A DNA stretch of 64,000 nt from Paludibacteraceae bacterium. GTDB taxonomy: Bacteria > Bacteroidota > Bacteroidia > Bacteroidales > Paludibacteraceae. Numbering within the stretch: position 1 is the stretch's first letter; each line of letters begins with the position of its first letter. The stretch covers positions 151,623 through 215,622 of the forward strand of contig JAILLP010000024.1 of the NCBI GenBank assembly GCA_024693065.1, given 5' to 3'. Both the position numbers and the translations under genes were made by a program. Below, piece by piece: positions 1-8,369 of this stretch. A model generated the notes under the pieces. That model did no database searches. It saw only the letters and a program-made list of their open reading frames with translations, and was not told where the DNA came from.

Positions 1-456
1 GACCCCCGACATGCGTTCCTCCCCTTCTCCACTCATCCGCAGGGCATGCACCTGCATGGGCACCATGGAGACAAGGTCGAAGCGGCCCGCCACACGGGGC
101 ATCGAGGTGGCCGGCTCCACATAGAGGTTCAGACCTCCAACCAAGGCCCGCACCACCATCATCTTCCCTGCGATGTAATTGGCTGACAGGCATAGCAGGA
201 TGGTATTCCCTCGTTTCAGGTCAAAAAAGGCATTGGTGCGGCGGGCGGACTCGCACATAGATTGTTTGGAGAGCTCTATCCGCTTCGGTTCGCCCGTGGA
301 GCCGGAGGTGTGTCCCACCACGAAATCACGGTCGTCCCACCAAGCCGACAGGAAATCAGCCAGCGCCTCATCGCAGCCGGGGATGGCGAGCACCTTGCCC
401 CTATCCCGCATGTCGTCCTCCGTCAAGAGAGTATCGTTTATATTCAACGTCATCAT
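1..456 (-). CDS. menE: O-succinylbenzoate-CoA ligase, N-terminal part (cut by window edge)
   Basis: An AMP-forming acyl-CoA ligase reading leftwards off the window edge; 152 codons are visible. The phosphate-binding motif TSGSTGEPKRIELSK (about residues 45-59) is the adenylate-forming enzyme P-loop. It is followed by a stretch with SANYIAGKMM and VPMQVHAL, which I recognise from the short Bacteroidales form of MenE. MenE activates o-succinylbenzoate with CoA in menaquinone synthesis. The start is one of two adjacent ATGs (456 or 453), just after the gapA terminator, so it may depend on readthrough or on a promoter I cannot see. The AMP-ligase class is certain; the MenE assignment is from family resemblance only, because the C-terminal lid domain and the men neighbours lie outside. 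Confidence 0.8.
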   Translation of the reverse strand, partial: MMTLNINDTLLTEDDMRDRGKVLAIPGCDEALADFLSAWWDDRDFVVGHTSGSTGEPKRIELSKQSMCESARRTNAFFDLKRGNTILLCLSANYIAGKMMVVRALVGGLNLYVEPATSMPRVAGRFDLVSMVPMQVHALRMSGEGEERMSGV

Positions 457-477
457 ATTCAAGAGATCAAAGAAAGA

Positions 478-505
478 AAAAGCCCGGACAATAAGCCCGG
501 GCTTT
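478..505 (-). terminator. Intrinsic terminator of gapA
   Basis: On the minus strand an AAGCCCGG / CCGGGCTT stem is followed by a T-rich run. It lies about 20 nt after the gapA stop and just before the menE start. Confidence 0.85.
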
Positions 506-525
506 GAAGGTATAATTACTAAGAA

Positions 526-1554
526 TTAGCAGTTCTCTGCGAAATACTTAATAGTTCTAACCATTTGAGAAGTGTAAGAGTTCTCGTTGTCGTACCAAGA
601 AACGACTTGTACTTGATAAGTGTTGTCGTCGATCTTAGAAACCATTGTTTGAGTAGCGTCGAACAATGAACCGAACTTCATACCGATGATATCAGAAGAA
701 ACGATCTCATCCTCAGTATATCCGTAAGACTCAGTTTGAGCTGCCTTCATAGCTGCGTTGATACCCTCCTTAGTGATATCCTTACCCTTAACAACAGCGA
801 TCAAGATAGTAGTAGATCCAGTTGGAGTAGGGATACGTTGTGCGGAACCGATCAACTTACCGTTCAACTCAGGGATAACCAAACCGATAGCCTTAGCAGC
901 ACCAGTTGAGTTAGGAACGATGTTCTGAGCACCTGCACGAGAACGACGAAGATCGCCCTTACGTTGAGGACCGTCCAAGATCATTTGGTCGCCAGTGTAA
1001 GCGTGGATCGTAGACATGATACCTGATTGGATTGGAGCGAACTTGTTCAATGCTGCTGCCATAGGAGCCAAGCAGTTAGTAGTACAAGAAGCTGCAGAGA
1101 TGATGTTATCGTTCTTAGTCAAAGTCTTGTGGTTAACGTTGTAAACGATAGTAGGAAGGTCGTTTCCTGCAGGAGCAGAGATAACAACTTTCTTAGCACC
1201 AGCGTTGATGTGAGCTTGTGCCTTATCTTTTGAAGTATAGAAACCAGTGCACTCCAATACTACGTCTACATTGTATTTCTTCCAAGGGCAGTTGTTTGCG
1301 TCAGCCTCCTTAGAGATCTTGATTTCCTTTCCGTCAACGATGATAGAATCCTCTGTGAAATCTACAGTGTGTTTTCCCTCACCGAACTTGCCAGCGAAAC
1401 CACCTTGTGCAGTGTCATATTTCAAAAGGTGAGCCAACATCTTAGGGCTAGTCAAGTCGTTGATAGCAACTACTTCATAACCATCTGCCTCAAACATCTG
1501 ACGGAATGCAAGACGTCCAATACGTCCGAAACCATTAATAGCAACTTTTACCAT
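526..1554 (-). CDS. gapA: Type I glyceraldehyde-3-phosphate dehydrogenase
   Basis: Glycolytic enzyme oxidising glyceraldehyde-3-phosphate to 1,3-bisphosphoglycerate with NAD. At 342 aa it has the usual length. The Rossmann motif GFGRIGR is at residues 8-14, and Asp33 (in AIND) is the NAD-type residue. The catalytic Cys157 sits in ASCTTNC and the partner His184 in HAYTGDQ. The codon choice is very even and strongly biased, as expected for a highly expressed gene. It lies 111 nt downstream of two short lipoprotein genes and is closed by an intrinsic terminator. I saw no clear TAnnTTTG box directly upstream, so it may be read from the lipoprotein promoter or from a degenerate one. Confidence 0.98.
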   Translation of the reverse strand: MVKVAINGFGRIGRLAFRQMFEADGYEVVAINDLTSPKMLAHLLKYDTAQGGFAGKFGEGKHTVDFTEDSIIVDGKEIKISKEADANNCPWKKYNVDVVLECTGFYTSKDKAQAHINAGAKKVVISAPAGNDLPTIVYNVNHKTLTKNDNIISAASCTTNCLAPMAAALNKFAPIQSGIMSTIHAYTGDQMILDGPQRKGDLRRSRAGAQNIVPNSTGAAKAIGLVIPELNGKLIGSAQRIPTPTGSTTILIAVVKGKDITKEGINAAMKAAQTESYGYTEDEIVSSDIIGMKFGSLFDATQTMVSKIDDNTYQVQVVSWYDNENSYTSQMVRTIKYFAENC

Positions 1555-1665
1555 TTTTAATTTATATTAATGTTAAACAAAAATTAGTCTCAACTAATTA
1601 CTCTCAATAAAACTTACTTCAATACAACAAACAACCAGTCTACACAAAAACAACGTGACGCACGA

Positions 1666-1767
1666 CTAAAAACAGCCGCACGACGACGATTTGCATGCCA
1701 CAGCGATCACCGCCACAACGATGAGCGCAACGACTAATTTGATATATTTTACGAGAGAATCACGCAT
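1666..1767 (-). CDS. Very short membrane/lipoprotein peptide (33 aa)
   Basis: A 33-codon ORF beginning MRDSLVKYIK, continuing with a hydrophobic segment (VVALIVVAVIAVA) and ending CKSSSCGCF. The VAC junction could be a lipobox, leaving a 10-residue Cys-rich mature peptide, or the segment could be a simple membrane anchor. Its ATG lies inside the end of the preceding ORF (8-nt overlap), so the two would be translationally coupled. I know no family for it. Similar tiny proteins exist in Bacteroidales, but function is unknown. It is real only if the coupling and composition are not chance. Confidence 0.5.
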   Translation of the reverse strand: MRDSLVKYIKLVVALIVVAVIAVACKSSSCGCF

Positions 1768-1888
1768 TCTGTTGAAGCTCAATCACCTCAGTATGCATAT
1801 TCCCGTAACCTGGACAAAGTTGTTGCTTGCAAGCACTCATTGCCAATAGCAATAATGCAGCTGCGATAACCATCTTAATTGTTCTCAT
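1760..1888 (-). CDS. Short lipoprotein (42 aa)
   Basis: A 42-codon ORF with a clean lipoprotein signal: MRTIKM, a hydrophobic core (VIAAALLLLAM) and the lipobox MSAC. The mature peptide of about 24 residues begins CKQQLCPGYG. A TAAATTTG -7 box stands 34 nt upstream of the ATG. The next tiny ORF starts inside its last codons. The family is unknown to me. The signal peptide, promoter and coupling argue that it is expressed. It would be lipidated by Lgt and processed by Lsp. Confidence 0.6.
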   Translation of the reverse strand: MRTIKMVIAAALLLLAMSACKQQLCPGYGNMHTEVIELQQNA

Positions 1889-1922
1889 AACGTATCAAAT
1901 TATTAATTACCATTCAATAGTG

Positions 1923-1930
1923 CAAATTTA
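1923..1930 (-). promoter_or_regulatory. Predicted -7 box for the short lipoprotein pair
   Basis: TAAATTTG on the minus strand matches the Bacteroidota TAnnTTTG box; it is 34 nt upstream of the ATG at 1888. No TTTG at the -33 position. Confidence 0.45.
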
Positions 1931-1935
1931 CTTTT

Positions 1936-3144
1936 TTATTTTATTCGTTGTTTATCCGAAAGCGTTTTTTTGTCGAATTTTGCAAAAAAAGATTTTTTGT
2001 ATACCATAGCATACGACAAACCGCTAATTATCAACGACATCGCAAATAAAATAAATTCCACACACGTCGATTGGGGCAACATTGCGATGAGCAGTACATA
2101 GCCCACGCAGAAGAGCATATCCAACCCTATCACCACCTGGGAGAAACGATTCCGCGCCCCCACGGCGAATATGCCAGCGACAACCAGATGCAACGGATTC
2201 ACCCACATCAAGTTGAAGTTCGGGAACGTACATTCATGCGTGGAGAAAAAGGTCAGGAAAAAGATCAACACACCCGCCAATCCCATCGCCAGGAAAAGAA
2301 TGGTTCCATAGACCCGAACATAGGCCTTGCAGACCGCACGCCATGCGAGGAAAAGGGAGATCAACGAGAGGAGAAGCAATAACAGTCCGACCGCCAAAGG
2401 GGTAGTGAAAAACGAATCCTCCTTAAATGCCCTCGGCTGCGGTTTCCATACCTGCGCCTTCTTCCGCACCAACGGACGACGATCGCCCGTCTGATCAACG
2501 ACAGTGGCACTGTCCAACTGCGTCATCAGTTCCACCGGCAAGAACGACACCATAGAGTCCGGGATCACCGCATCGGCACCGCTTCCCAAACTGAGATCAA
2601 TGCCTAAACGCAACCAAGGCGTGGAGGCGCAAAGCGCATGGATCTTGTCTCGATAGCTCTCCGTGTTCCCTGCCGGCACATACGTTATCCCGCCCATACA
2701 TCGCTCTAATAGGCGACGTGGACGTGTGGCGCAATTGTCCGAAAAAAACTTATACCGGTAATATTTGTTCTCTGGCTTCGTGTTCTCCACCAAGGCGATC
2801 CGCACCTTCTCCGCCTCTTCATCCGTCAGATTCAGCTCCTGCAGGTAGGCATAACAGTTCTTCCAAATGATCTCTTCCGTGGTGTTCTGAGGATGGTCCG
2901 TCTCCAAGCAATAATCGGTCTCGCCCGCAAGGAACTTGTACACGAAATCGTCGGAGAAATCAAACACACCGTAATTGTACACCAAGCTGGTGGAGTCGGT
3001 CGACACCAACAACGCCGTATGTCCCCACACCGTATAGACAGCCCTTTCACTCGGATAGGTGGTGATCACATAGACGGACGTCTTAGCGTTCGACACGAAC
3101 GAAAGAAAAATAAGGAATAAAAGCAATAGGAACCTATGCCTCAC
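1936..3144 (-). CDS. DUF4105 / Lnb-type lipoprotein N-acyltransferase-like protein
   Basis: A 402-aa envelope protein. It starts with a signal peptide (RFLLLLFLIFLSFVSNA), continues with a DUF4105 (Lnb N-terminal) periplasmic domain, and ends with about five hydrophobic helices over the last 150 residues. Visible motifs are VWGHTALLV with a candidate catalytic His near residue 42, and DNCATRPRRLLE with a candidate catalytic Cys near residue 137, as in papain-like folds. In Bacteroides a protein of this family (Lnb) N-acylates lipoproteins, replacing Lnt; this role is inferred here by family. It lies 23 nt after the small T9SS-domain gene and probably shares its promoter. The family may include relatives with other substrates. 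Confidence 0.75.
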   Translation of the reverse strand: MRHRFLLLLFLIFLSFVSNAKTSVYVITTYPSERAVYTVWGHTALLVSTDSTSLVYNYGVFDFSDDFVYKFLAGETDYCLETDHPQNTTEEIIWKNCYAYLQELNLTDEEAEKVRIALVENTKPENKYYRYKFFSDNCATRPRRLLERCMGGITYVPAGNTESYRDKIHALCASTPWLRLGIDLSLGSGADAVIPDSMVSFLPVELMTQLDSATVVDQTGDRRPLVRKKAQVWKPQPRAFKEDSFFTTPLAVGLLLLLLSLISLFLAWRAVCKAYVRVYGTILFLAMGLAGVLIFFLTFFSTHECTFPNFNLMWVNPLHLVVAGIFAVGARNRFSQVVIGLDMLFCVGYVLLIAMLPQSTCVEFILFAMSLIISGLSYAMVYKKSFFAKFDKKTLSDKQRIK

Positions 3145-3167
3145 AACAAAAGAATTTTAATGCTGAA

Positions 3168-3494
3168 TTATTTGATTACGATGCGTTGAACGATATTCTC
3201 AACGCGCACCACATAAAAGCCTTTCTTCAGGTCCAGCGATATCTTCTCATCGTCGTTGGTCGTCTCGACTGAAAGCACGGGCACACCCAACATATTCATC
3301 ACCTCCACCTTCGTGCCTTCCTTGACACCGGAGAGATACAAATAGTTGCCGGAGAATGATATCGAGATCGTGTTCGCCTTCCCCACCTGCTGTTGTTCCT
3401 CACGCACCTCGTTCCCACCCTTCACGGACTGGGAGAAGGCAACCGTAGGAGCCATCAACATGAGCAAGAATAATATGTGAGCGAATCTCTTCAT
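3168..3494 (-). CDS. Small secreted protein, essentially a T9SS-type C-terminal domain
   Basis: A 108-aa protein: signal peptide (about residues 1-22, ending TVAFSQ), a short polar linker rich in E and Q, then a beta-rich segment of about 65 residues. The segment ends GFYVVRVENIVQRIVIK, the hallmark end of T9SS type A sorting domains. There is no cargo domain. A TTG seven codons upstream (3515) is in frame, but it lies inside the -7 promoter box, so the ATG at 3494 is chosen. The promoter upstream is an almost ideal Bacteroidota one. The gene heads a probable two-gene unit with the Lnb-like gene. Whether it is exported by T9SS or has a periplasmic role is unknown. Confidence 0.75.
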   Translation of the reverse strand: MKRFAHILFLLMLMAPTVAFSQSVKGGNEVREEQQQVGKANTISISFSGNYLYLSGVKEGTKVEVMNMLGVPVLSVETTNDDEKISLDLKKGFYVVRVENIVQRIVIK

Positions 3495-3512
3495 AAACCT
3501 TTTTCTTTTTCG

Positions 3513-3543
3513 CAAAAATAATGTCTACAATCGTGAATTCAAA
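3513..3543 (-). promoter_or_regulatory. Bacteroidota sigma-ABfr promoter, near-consensus
   Basis: TTTG (3540-3543), a 19-nt spacer and TATTTTTG (3513-3520) on the minus strand exactly fit TTTG-N19-TAnnTTTG. The -7 box ends 18 nt before the ATG at 3494. Confidence 0.85.
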
Positions 3544-3588
3544 ATTATTTCACAATTTTTATTCCTTCCGCACAATAAATTTATTGCT

Positions 3589-4041
3589 TTAGTGTTGCAG
3601 GACATCTTTTTCATATGCGCAGATCAGTCTACGCCACCCGTCCGAGATAGGCAAGGAGATGTTTGTCTTAGGGTCGAAGCCGCACATGATGGTTCGGCAG
3701 ACGCTCTTCACCCGCTGGGTTTTCTCGTCATACAACTCCTGAACGAGCTTCACGCTCTTGTTGCCTATTTCGTAGATCTTTGTCTTCACCACGATATTAT
3801 CGCCCATGAAAATAGGCGCCTGGAAGTCCACGTTCACATTCACGATCACCAGCGCCATGTCGCCATGCCCGATTCCTTGCTGATCCAGCGTCTCGAAATA
3901 GGAGACTTTCCCCAAATCGAAGTAGGAAAGTATGACCGCATTGTTGACATGTCCGTAGATATCCACGTCGTTAAAACGGATTTGCACACTCATCTGGTGG
4001 TTGAATTTAACCGCCTCGGCATCAAAAACAGAATTCTCCAT
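3589..4041 (-). CDS. Acyl-CoA thioesterase, hotdog fold (YbgC/4HBT-like)
   Basis: A 150-aa single-domain hotdog thioesterase. The motif RFNDVDIYGHVNNAVILSYF (residues about 22-41) has the catalytic Asp and the GHVNN of the 4-hydroxybenzoyl-CoA/YbgC family. It probably hydrolyses acyl-CoA or acyl-ACP esters in the cytoplasm; the substrate cannot be told. It is the last gene of the phoH-purC-recF-dciA chain, 22 nt after the dciA-like stop. Start at the ATG reading MENSVF; no alternative ATG lies close by. Confidence 0.85.
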   Translation of the reverse strand: MENSVFDAEAVKFNHQMSVQIRFNDVDIYGHVNNAVILSYFDLGKVSYFETLDQQGIGHGDMALVIVNVNVDFQAPIFMGDNIVVKTKIYEIGNKSVKLVQELYDEKTQRVKSVCRTIMCGFDPKTNISLPISDGWRRLICAYEKDVLQH

Positions 4042-4063
4042 CTATATGTCAGTTAACAAATTA

Positions 4064-4354
4064 TCATAAAAAAACTATATCATCGATCACTGATGTCCCC
4101 ACCTTCCCGTTCAGGCGTTCCACCAAGGTGCTTCGGCTCATCATCAGGTCGTTTTTCAACAAAGGGGAGGTGAGTTTCACGAAGAGCTTACGTCCGCTCA
4201 GATAGACGTTGCTGGTGTACCGCCCGATGTTGCCGCCGCCCAACTTGCGCCACTCCTCCAGCACCTGTTGTTCGGCGATGCGCTTGCCTAGTTCCCCCTG
4301 ATGGAGGAAATCCTCGATATAACCACCCAAGTGCTCCGGATTCCTCGCCTTCAT
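4064..4354 (-). CDS. DUF721/DciA-like protein
   Basis: A 96-aa protein of the DUF721 family, with an EEWRKLGGGNIGRYT core and a LKNDLMMSRSTLVERLN stretch. DUF721 includes DciA, the bacterial helicase operator that acts with DnaB at replication. In Bacteroidota it is commonly next to recF, as here. Its ATG overlaps the recF stop by 4 nt (ATGA), implying translational coupling. The longer in-frame start at 4417 lies inside recF and begins with low-complexity Pro/Gly, so I reject it. A DnaB-loading role is inferred from the family; DnaB itself is encoded at 40.7 kb. Confidence 0.8.
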   Translation of the reverse strand: MKARNPEHLGGYIEDFLHQGELGKRIAEQQVLEEWRKLGGGNIGRYTSNVYLSGRKLFVKLTSPLLKNDLMMSRSTLVERLNGKVGTSVIDDIVFL

Positions 4355-5460
4355 CGCTTCACCTCCATGAGTTGTTCCACCACGCCATCCTCCACCTTGA
4401 AGAGGAGGTAGTCGCACCCCGAATGTTCCAAGATCGAGGAGAGGTGCTCCCGGTCGGTGTCGGAGATGAAGACCTGCCCGAAGCGGTCGTCCCGCAACAA
4501 CTGAAGGATGCGGCTCACACGCTGGGCGTCAAGCTTGTCGAATATATCGTCCAAAAGCAGAATGGGTCGCACCCCACCCTGTTCCTTCAGGAAGTTGAAC
4601 TGAGCCAGTTTCAGGGCGATCAGGTATGTCTTGTTCTGCCCCTGCGAACCGATGCGTTTGATGGGAAGTCCGCCCATCTCCATGTCGAGGTCATCCTTGT
4701 GGATACCCTTCGTGGAGTAGCCGATGACGAAGTCGCGGTCGCGGGTCGCCTTGAGCTGTTCCTCGAAAGGAAGGGAGTCTTGCAAGTGCGAACGGTAGGT
4801 CAGCCCCACCTGCTCCTTCCCATCGGAGACGATCTGGTGGAACTCGGAGAAGTGAGGCAGGAAATGTTCGATGAAATCGCTCCTTTTCGCGAAGATATAG
4901 CTTCCATACTCCACCATCTGCGCCTCCAGCACGTCGAGCAACAGGTCTTCCCTGTTCTCCGCCTTGATCATCGCATTACGTTGTGAAAGGGCATTGTTAT
5001 AGGCCAAGAGGCAGGAGAGGTATTTCTTATCATATTGTGAAATGAAGCCGTCCATGAACTTCCTCCGCTCGTCGCTTCCCTCCGATATCAAGGCGCCATC
5101 GGCGGGGGATATGATCACCAGCGGCAACAGACCGATATGGTCGGAGAGCTTCTCGTACTCCTTCTTGTCGCACTTGAAATGCTTCTTCTGGCGGCGCTTC
5201 AGGTCGCAATGGATATCCACCTTCCGCTCGCCCCGCTCATACGAGCCCTCCAGCATCAGGAACTCCTCGTCGTGCGTGATGTTCTGGCTGTCGATCGCGT
5301 TGCAATGACTCTTGCAGAAGGAAAGGTAGTAGACAGCGTCCAACAGGTTGGTCTTGCCCATGCCGTTATTGCCCACGAAGCAGTTGATCTTAGGCGAAAA
5401 CGCGAGATCCGCTTCCCGGATATTCTTGTAATTGAGTATACGAAGGCGAGATAGGTACAT
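4351..5460 (-). CDS. recF: DNA replication/repair protein RecF
   Basis: An SMC-like ATPase (369 aa) that helps load RecA at gaps through RecO and RecR. Walker A GNNGMGKT is at residues 30-37. The ABC signature-like segment SQGQNKT and Walker B PILLLDDIFDKLD are near the C-terminus. The ATG at 5460 gives MYLSRLRILNYKN, the normal RecF beginning; a TTG two codons upstream is less likely. It lies 66 nt after purC and overlaps the DUF721 gene by 4 nt. Intact, no anomalies. Confidence 0.96.
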   Translation of the reverse strand: MYLSRLRILNYKNIREADLAFSPKINCFVGNNGMGKTNLLDAVYYLSFCKSHCNAIDSQNITHDEEFLMLEGSYERGERKVDIHCDLKRRQKKHFKCDKKEYEKLSDHIGLLPLVIISPADGALISEGSDERRKFMDGFISQYDKKYLSCLLAYNNALSQRNAMIKAENREDLLLDVLEAQMVEYGSYIFAKRSDFIEHFLPHFSEFHQIVSDGKEQVGLTYRSHLQDSLPFEEQLKATRDRDFVIGYSTKGIHKDDLDMEMGGLPIKRIGSQGQNKTYLIALKLAQFNFLKEQGGVRPILLLDDIFDKLDAQRVSRILQLLRDDRFGQVFISDTDREHLSSILEHSGCDYLLFKVEDGVVEQLMEVKR

Positions 5461-5526
5461 GGGCAAAAAAGAAGGGAAGCCACGGGCCCCCTGGAAGAGG
5501 ATCCGCAGCGTCCCGTTTCAATTATT

Positions 5527-6477
5527 TTATTTATTCAGATAAGCCAATACGTTCTTCTCGATACGATTACCCAAGGCGGAGATGTCGGTCTCCTTCTTGA
5601 ACTTCTCGCCGACGATGTTCTCGTACAGCTCGATGTAACGCTCCGAGATGGACTTCACGATGGCGCTGGTCATCTCAGGCACCTTTTGGCCGGCCTTGCC
5701 TTGAAATCCATTGTCCATCAGCCACTCGCGGACGAACTCCTTGGAGAGTTGTTTCTGAGGCTCACCCTTAGCGAAACGCTCTTGATAGCCATCGGCGTAG
5801 AAGTAGCGGGAAGAGTCTGGCGTGTGGATCTCATCCATCAAGTAGATGGTGCCGTTCGCCTTACCGAACTCATATTTCGTGTCCACGAGGATCAAACCAC
5901 GCTTAGCGGCGATCTCGGTGCCACGTTGGAAGAGAGCCAAGGTATACTTCTCCAACACCTCGTAGTCCTCCTTAGAGACCAAACCTCTCGCCAAGATCTC
6001 CTCCTTGGAGATATCCTCGTCGTGCTGGCCGATCTCAGCCTTTGTCGTAGGGGTGATGATAGGGGTCGGGAACTTCTGGTTCTCCTTCATGCCCTCAGGG
6101 ATCTTCACGCCGCAGATCTCACGCACACCGCTCTTGTAGGCGCGCCATGCGCTACCGCAGAGGTAACCGCGGACGATCATCTCGACCGGGTAGCCCTCGC
6201 AACGGATACCGACCGTCACCATAGGGTCTGGTGTCGCCAGTTTCCAGTTAGGGCAGATATCCTTGGTGTCGTCCAAGAACTTAGCTGCGATTTGGTTCAG
6301 CACTTGTCCCTTGAAAGGGATACCTTTAGGGAGGATCACATCGAAAGCGGAGATTCTATCCGTCGCCACCATAACCAACTTATCGTCGCCGATGCTATAC
6401 ACATCCCTCACCTTCCCGTTGTAGACGGACTTCTGTCCCGGGAAACTAAAACTCGTTTTTACCAATGCGCTTTCCAT
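5527..6477 (-). CDS. purC: Phosphoribosylaminoimidazole-succinocarboxamide synthase
   Basis: A 316-aa SAICAR synthetase of purine biosynthesis, joining CAIR and aspartate with ATP. The N-terminus [20 protein letters not shown] and the motif [10 protein letters not shown] are diagnostic. The [10 protein letters not shown] segment and a C-terminal helical extension give the long form usual in Bacteroidales. The ATG at 6477 is preferred over upstream in-frame codons because family members begin a few residues before the FPGQKS motif. The start lies 32 nt inside the end of phoH, so the two are probably co-transcribed and coupled. Confidence 0.96.
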   Translation of the reverse strand: MESALVKTSFSFPGQKSVYNGKVRDVYSIGDDKLVMVATDRISAFDVILPKGIPFKGQVLNQIAAKFLDDTKDICPNWKLATPDPMVTVGIRCEGYPVEMIVRGYLCGSAWRAYKSGVREICGVKIPEGMKENQKFPTPIITPTTKAEIGQHDEDISKEEILARGLVSKEDYEVLEKYTLALFQRGTEIAAKRGLILVDTKYEFGKANGTIYLMDEIHTPDSSRYFYADGYQERFAKGEPQKQLSKEFVREWLMDNGFQGKAGQKVPEMTSAIVKSISERYIELYENIVGEKFKKETDISALGNRIEKNVLAYLNK

Positions 6478-7504
6478 ATCCAATATTTTTGTTTGATTGT
6501 TTCTGTTCCGAATCACCATCATTCGCCGCCTCCGCGTTCCGCAGCTCCTCCAGCCGTTTCTTGCGCTCCTCCGTCGCCTTGTCGTAGGCCTCCACGATGC
6601 GTTGCACCAGCGGATGGCGGACGATATCCTTCACGTCGAACTGCACCTTCGCCACGCCCTCCACGTCACGGAGCGTCTGCAGGGCGTCGATCAATCCCGA
6701 CTTCTGGTTCGACGGGAGGTCTATCTGAGAGATGTCGCCGGTGACCACCACCTTACTGTTCAGGCCCATACGGGTAAGAAGCATTTTAATCTGCTGGGTA
6801 GTAGTGTTTTGCGCCTCATCCAAGATGACGAAAGAGTCGCTCAACGTACGTCCGCGCATGAAGGCGAGCGGTGCGATCTGTATCGTGCCGTTCTCCATGA
6901 ACTCACGGAGCTTCGTGCCGGGCACCATGTCCTGCAAGGCGTCATAGAGCGGTTGCAGATAAGGGTCGATCTTCTCCTTCATATCGCCAGGGAGGAAGCC
7001 CAGCTTCTCGCCCGCCTCAACCGCGGGACGGCTCAGGACGATGCGGCGCACCTCCTTGTTCTTCAGGGCACGCACAGCCAAGGCGATCGCCGTGTAGGTC
7101 TTACCGGAGCCCGCCGGACCCGTAGCGAAGAGGAGGTCATTCTTCTCGTATTCCGCCACGAGGCGTTTCTGGTTCGGTGTGCGGGCCACGATCGGTTTGC
7201 CGCTCACGCCGTAGATGATCAGGTTCTTATCCGCCACGTTCTCAGGTTGCGTTTTCCCCTTGATGAGGTCGATCACCACATCCTCCGACAAAGCGTTGTA
7301 TCGGGCGCAATATTGTTCCATGAGAGCGAAAGCATCCTCAAAACGGGCGATCTCCTCCTCGTCGCCGATGCACTTCACCGCATTGCCGCGCGCCACGATC
7401 TTCAGCTTCGGCAGCAGGTTCTTTATCGCATGGATATTGCAATTGTTCACACCGTAGAAGATTACGGGATCGGCATTCTCTATGAGGAATATCTTTTCTA
7501 TCAT
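6446..7504 (-). CDS. phoH: PhoH-like ATPase
   Basis: A 352-aa cytoplasmic PhoH family protein: an N-terminal KH-like region, then a P-loop ATPase with Walker [12 protein letters not shown] and Walker [12 protein letters not shown]. PhoH/PhoL proteins are linked to RNA metabolism and ribosome function in other bacteria; the exact role is not known here. The C-terminal tail (about residues 325-352) is polar and charged and overlaps purC. The ATG at 7504 follows an in-frame TTG by one codon. A TATCTTTG -7 box is 32 nt upstream. It heads the five-gene unit phoH-purC-recF-dciA-thioesterase. Confidence 0.93.
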   Translation of the reverse strand: MIEKIFLIENADPVIFYGVNNCNIHAIKNLLPKLKIVARGNAVKCIGDEEEIARFEDAFALMEQYCARYNALSEDVVIDLIKGKTQPENVADKNLIIYGVSGKPIVARTPNQKRLVAEYEKNDLLFATGPAGSGKTYTAIALAVRALKNKEVRRIVLSRPAVEAGEKLGFLPGDMKEKIDPYLQPLYDALQDMVPGTKLREFMENGTIQIAPLAFMRGRTLSDSFVILDEAQNTTTQQIKMLLTRMGLNSKVVVTGDISQIDLPSNQKSGLIDALQTLRDVEGVAKVQFDVKDIVRHPLVQRIVEAYDKATEERKKRLEELRNAEAANDGDSEQKQSNKNIGYGKRIGKNEF

Positions 7505-7536
7505 CAACCCAAAAAAGTCTTTTCGATTTTATGGTG

Positions 7537-7544
7537 CAAAGATA
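7537..7544 (-). promoter_or_regulatory. Predicted -7 box for phoH operon
   Basis: TATCTTTG on the minus strand, 32 nt before the phoH ATG; no clear -33 TTTG. Confidence 0.5.
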
Positions 7545-7641
7545 ATTAAAAATTAGGAGTTGAGAGTTATGAATGAAGAATTATGGGGAGGTGATGTTAT
7601 ATTATTACAAAGTATTAATAATCAATATATTGTTATATATT

Positions 7642-7680
7642 AAAACCACAAAACGGCGGAAGGCACGCACCCTCCGCCGT
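7642..7680 (-). terminator. Intrinsic terminator of the C10 protease unit
   Basis: An ACGGCGGA / TCCGCCGT stem (7673-7680 with 7653-7660) followed on the minus strand by TTTGTGGTTTT; 22 nt after the lipoprotein stop. Confidence 0.75.
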
Positions 7681-7702
7681 AGATTTCACGAGGCGATATT
7701 TC

Positions 7703-8344
7703 TCACAACTCCACATGCACCGTCGACGACACTGACTTCCACCCCTCAAAGGAGAAGGTGACGGTGAGGTTGTGCGTGCGGGAGAGGGTGGGAAGAGGGA
7801 GAGATATAAAAACATGATGACTCCACAAATAACGTTCTTTCTCAGAAAATGAAGCAAAAGGCTTAAACAACTGTTCTTCAACGTTCTCACCCCGATAGCC
7901 AGACAACACGAAATTCCCCATCGAACAAACGCGAATATCCGCCAAATCGCAAAGTTCAGCTCCCGCAGGATGTTGCTCATCAAAATCAGCATCCGAAACC
8001 ACTGACAAACATTTTACCGGATAGGGGCAGACAGGAGGCATCTCCCATGTGGCATAAAAATCATAACCCTCATCATGATTTAACGAGGCGAAATAATCAA
8101 ACCTACTATTCCCTTCTTTTTCCCAAGAGACACGTTCTCCGTCGAACTCAGAAGCAATGACAAATCCAGACGGGCGATCCGTCCATGTGGTAATATCCAA
8201 TACCAACGTGTCAGGCACCACATATTTCACAACTGCATGTCCTGTCATTACATCTGCCGTGTCCGATTCTTTTCCGCATCCAGCCAAAATCGCAATCGGA
8301 ATCACTAAAAATAGCGTTTTAAACAAAATAAATATTGCTTTCAT
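7703..8344 (-). CDS. Lipoprotein of unknown function, partner of C10 protease
   Basis: A 213-aa lipoprotein: signal MKAIFILFKTLFLVIPIAILAGC with the lipid Cys at residue 23. The rest is beta-rich and soluble. I do not recognise the domain. The gene begins 25 nt after the C10 peptidase stop and a terminator follows it, so the two form a two-gene operon. Genes beside streptopain-type proteases often encode inhibitors of the protease (as with spi next to speB). That suggests, but does not show, that this protein inhibits or assists the protease at the cell surface. Confidence 0.7.
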   Translation of the reverse strand: MKAIFILFKTLFLVIPIAILAGCGKESDTADVMTGHAVVKYVVPDTLVLDITTWTDRPSGFVIASEFDGERVSWEKEGNSRFDYFASLNHDEGYDFYATWEMPPVCPYPVKCLSVVSDADFDEQHPAGAELCDLADIRVCSMGNFVLSGYRGENVEEQLFKPFASFSEKERYLWSHHVFISLPLPTLSRTHNLTVTFSFEGWKSVSSTVHVEL

Positions 8345-8369
8345 AATTCATAACATATATAATCATAAT

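Noticed and set aside
4355..4417. Longer start for the DUF721 gene
   Set aside because: The extension lies in recF, is low complexity, and the ATGA overlap gives the natural start.
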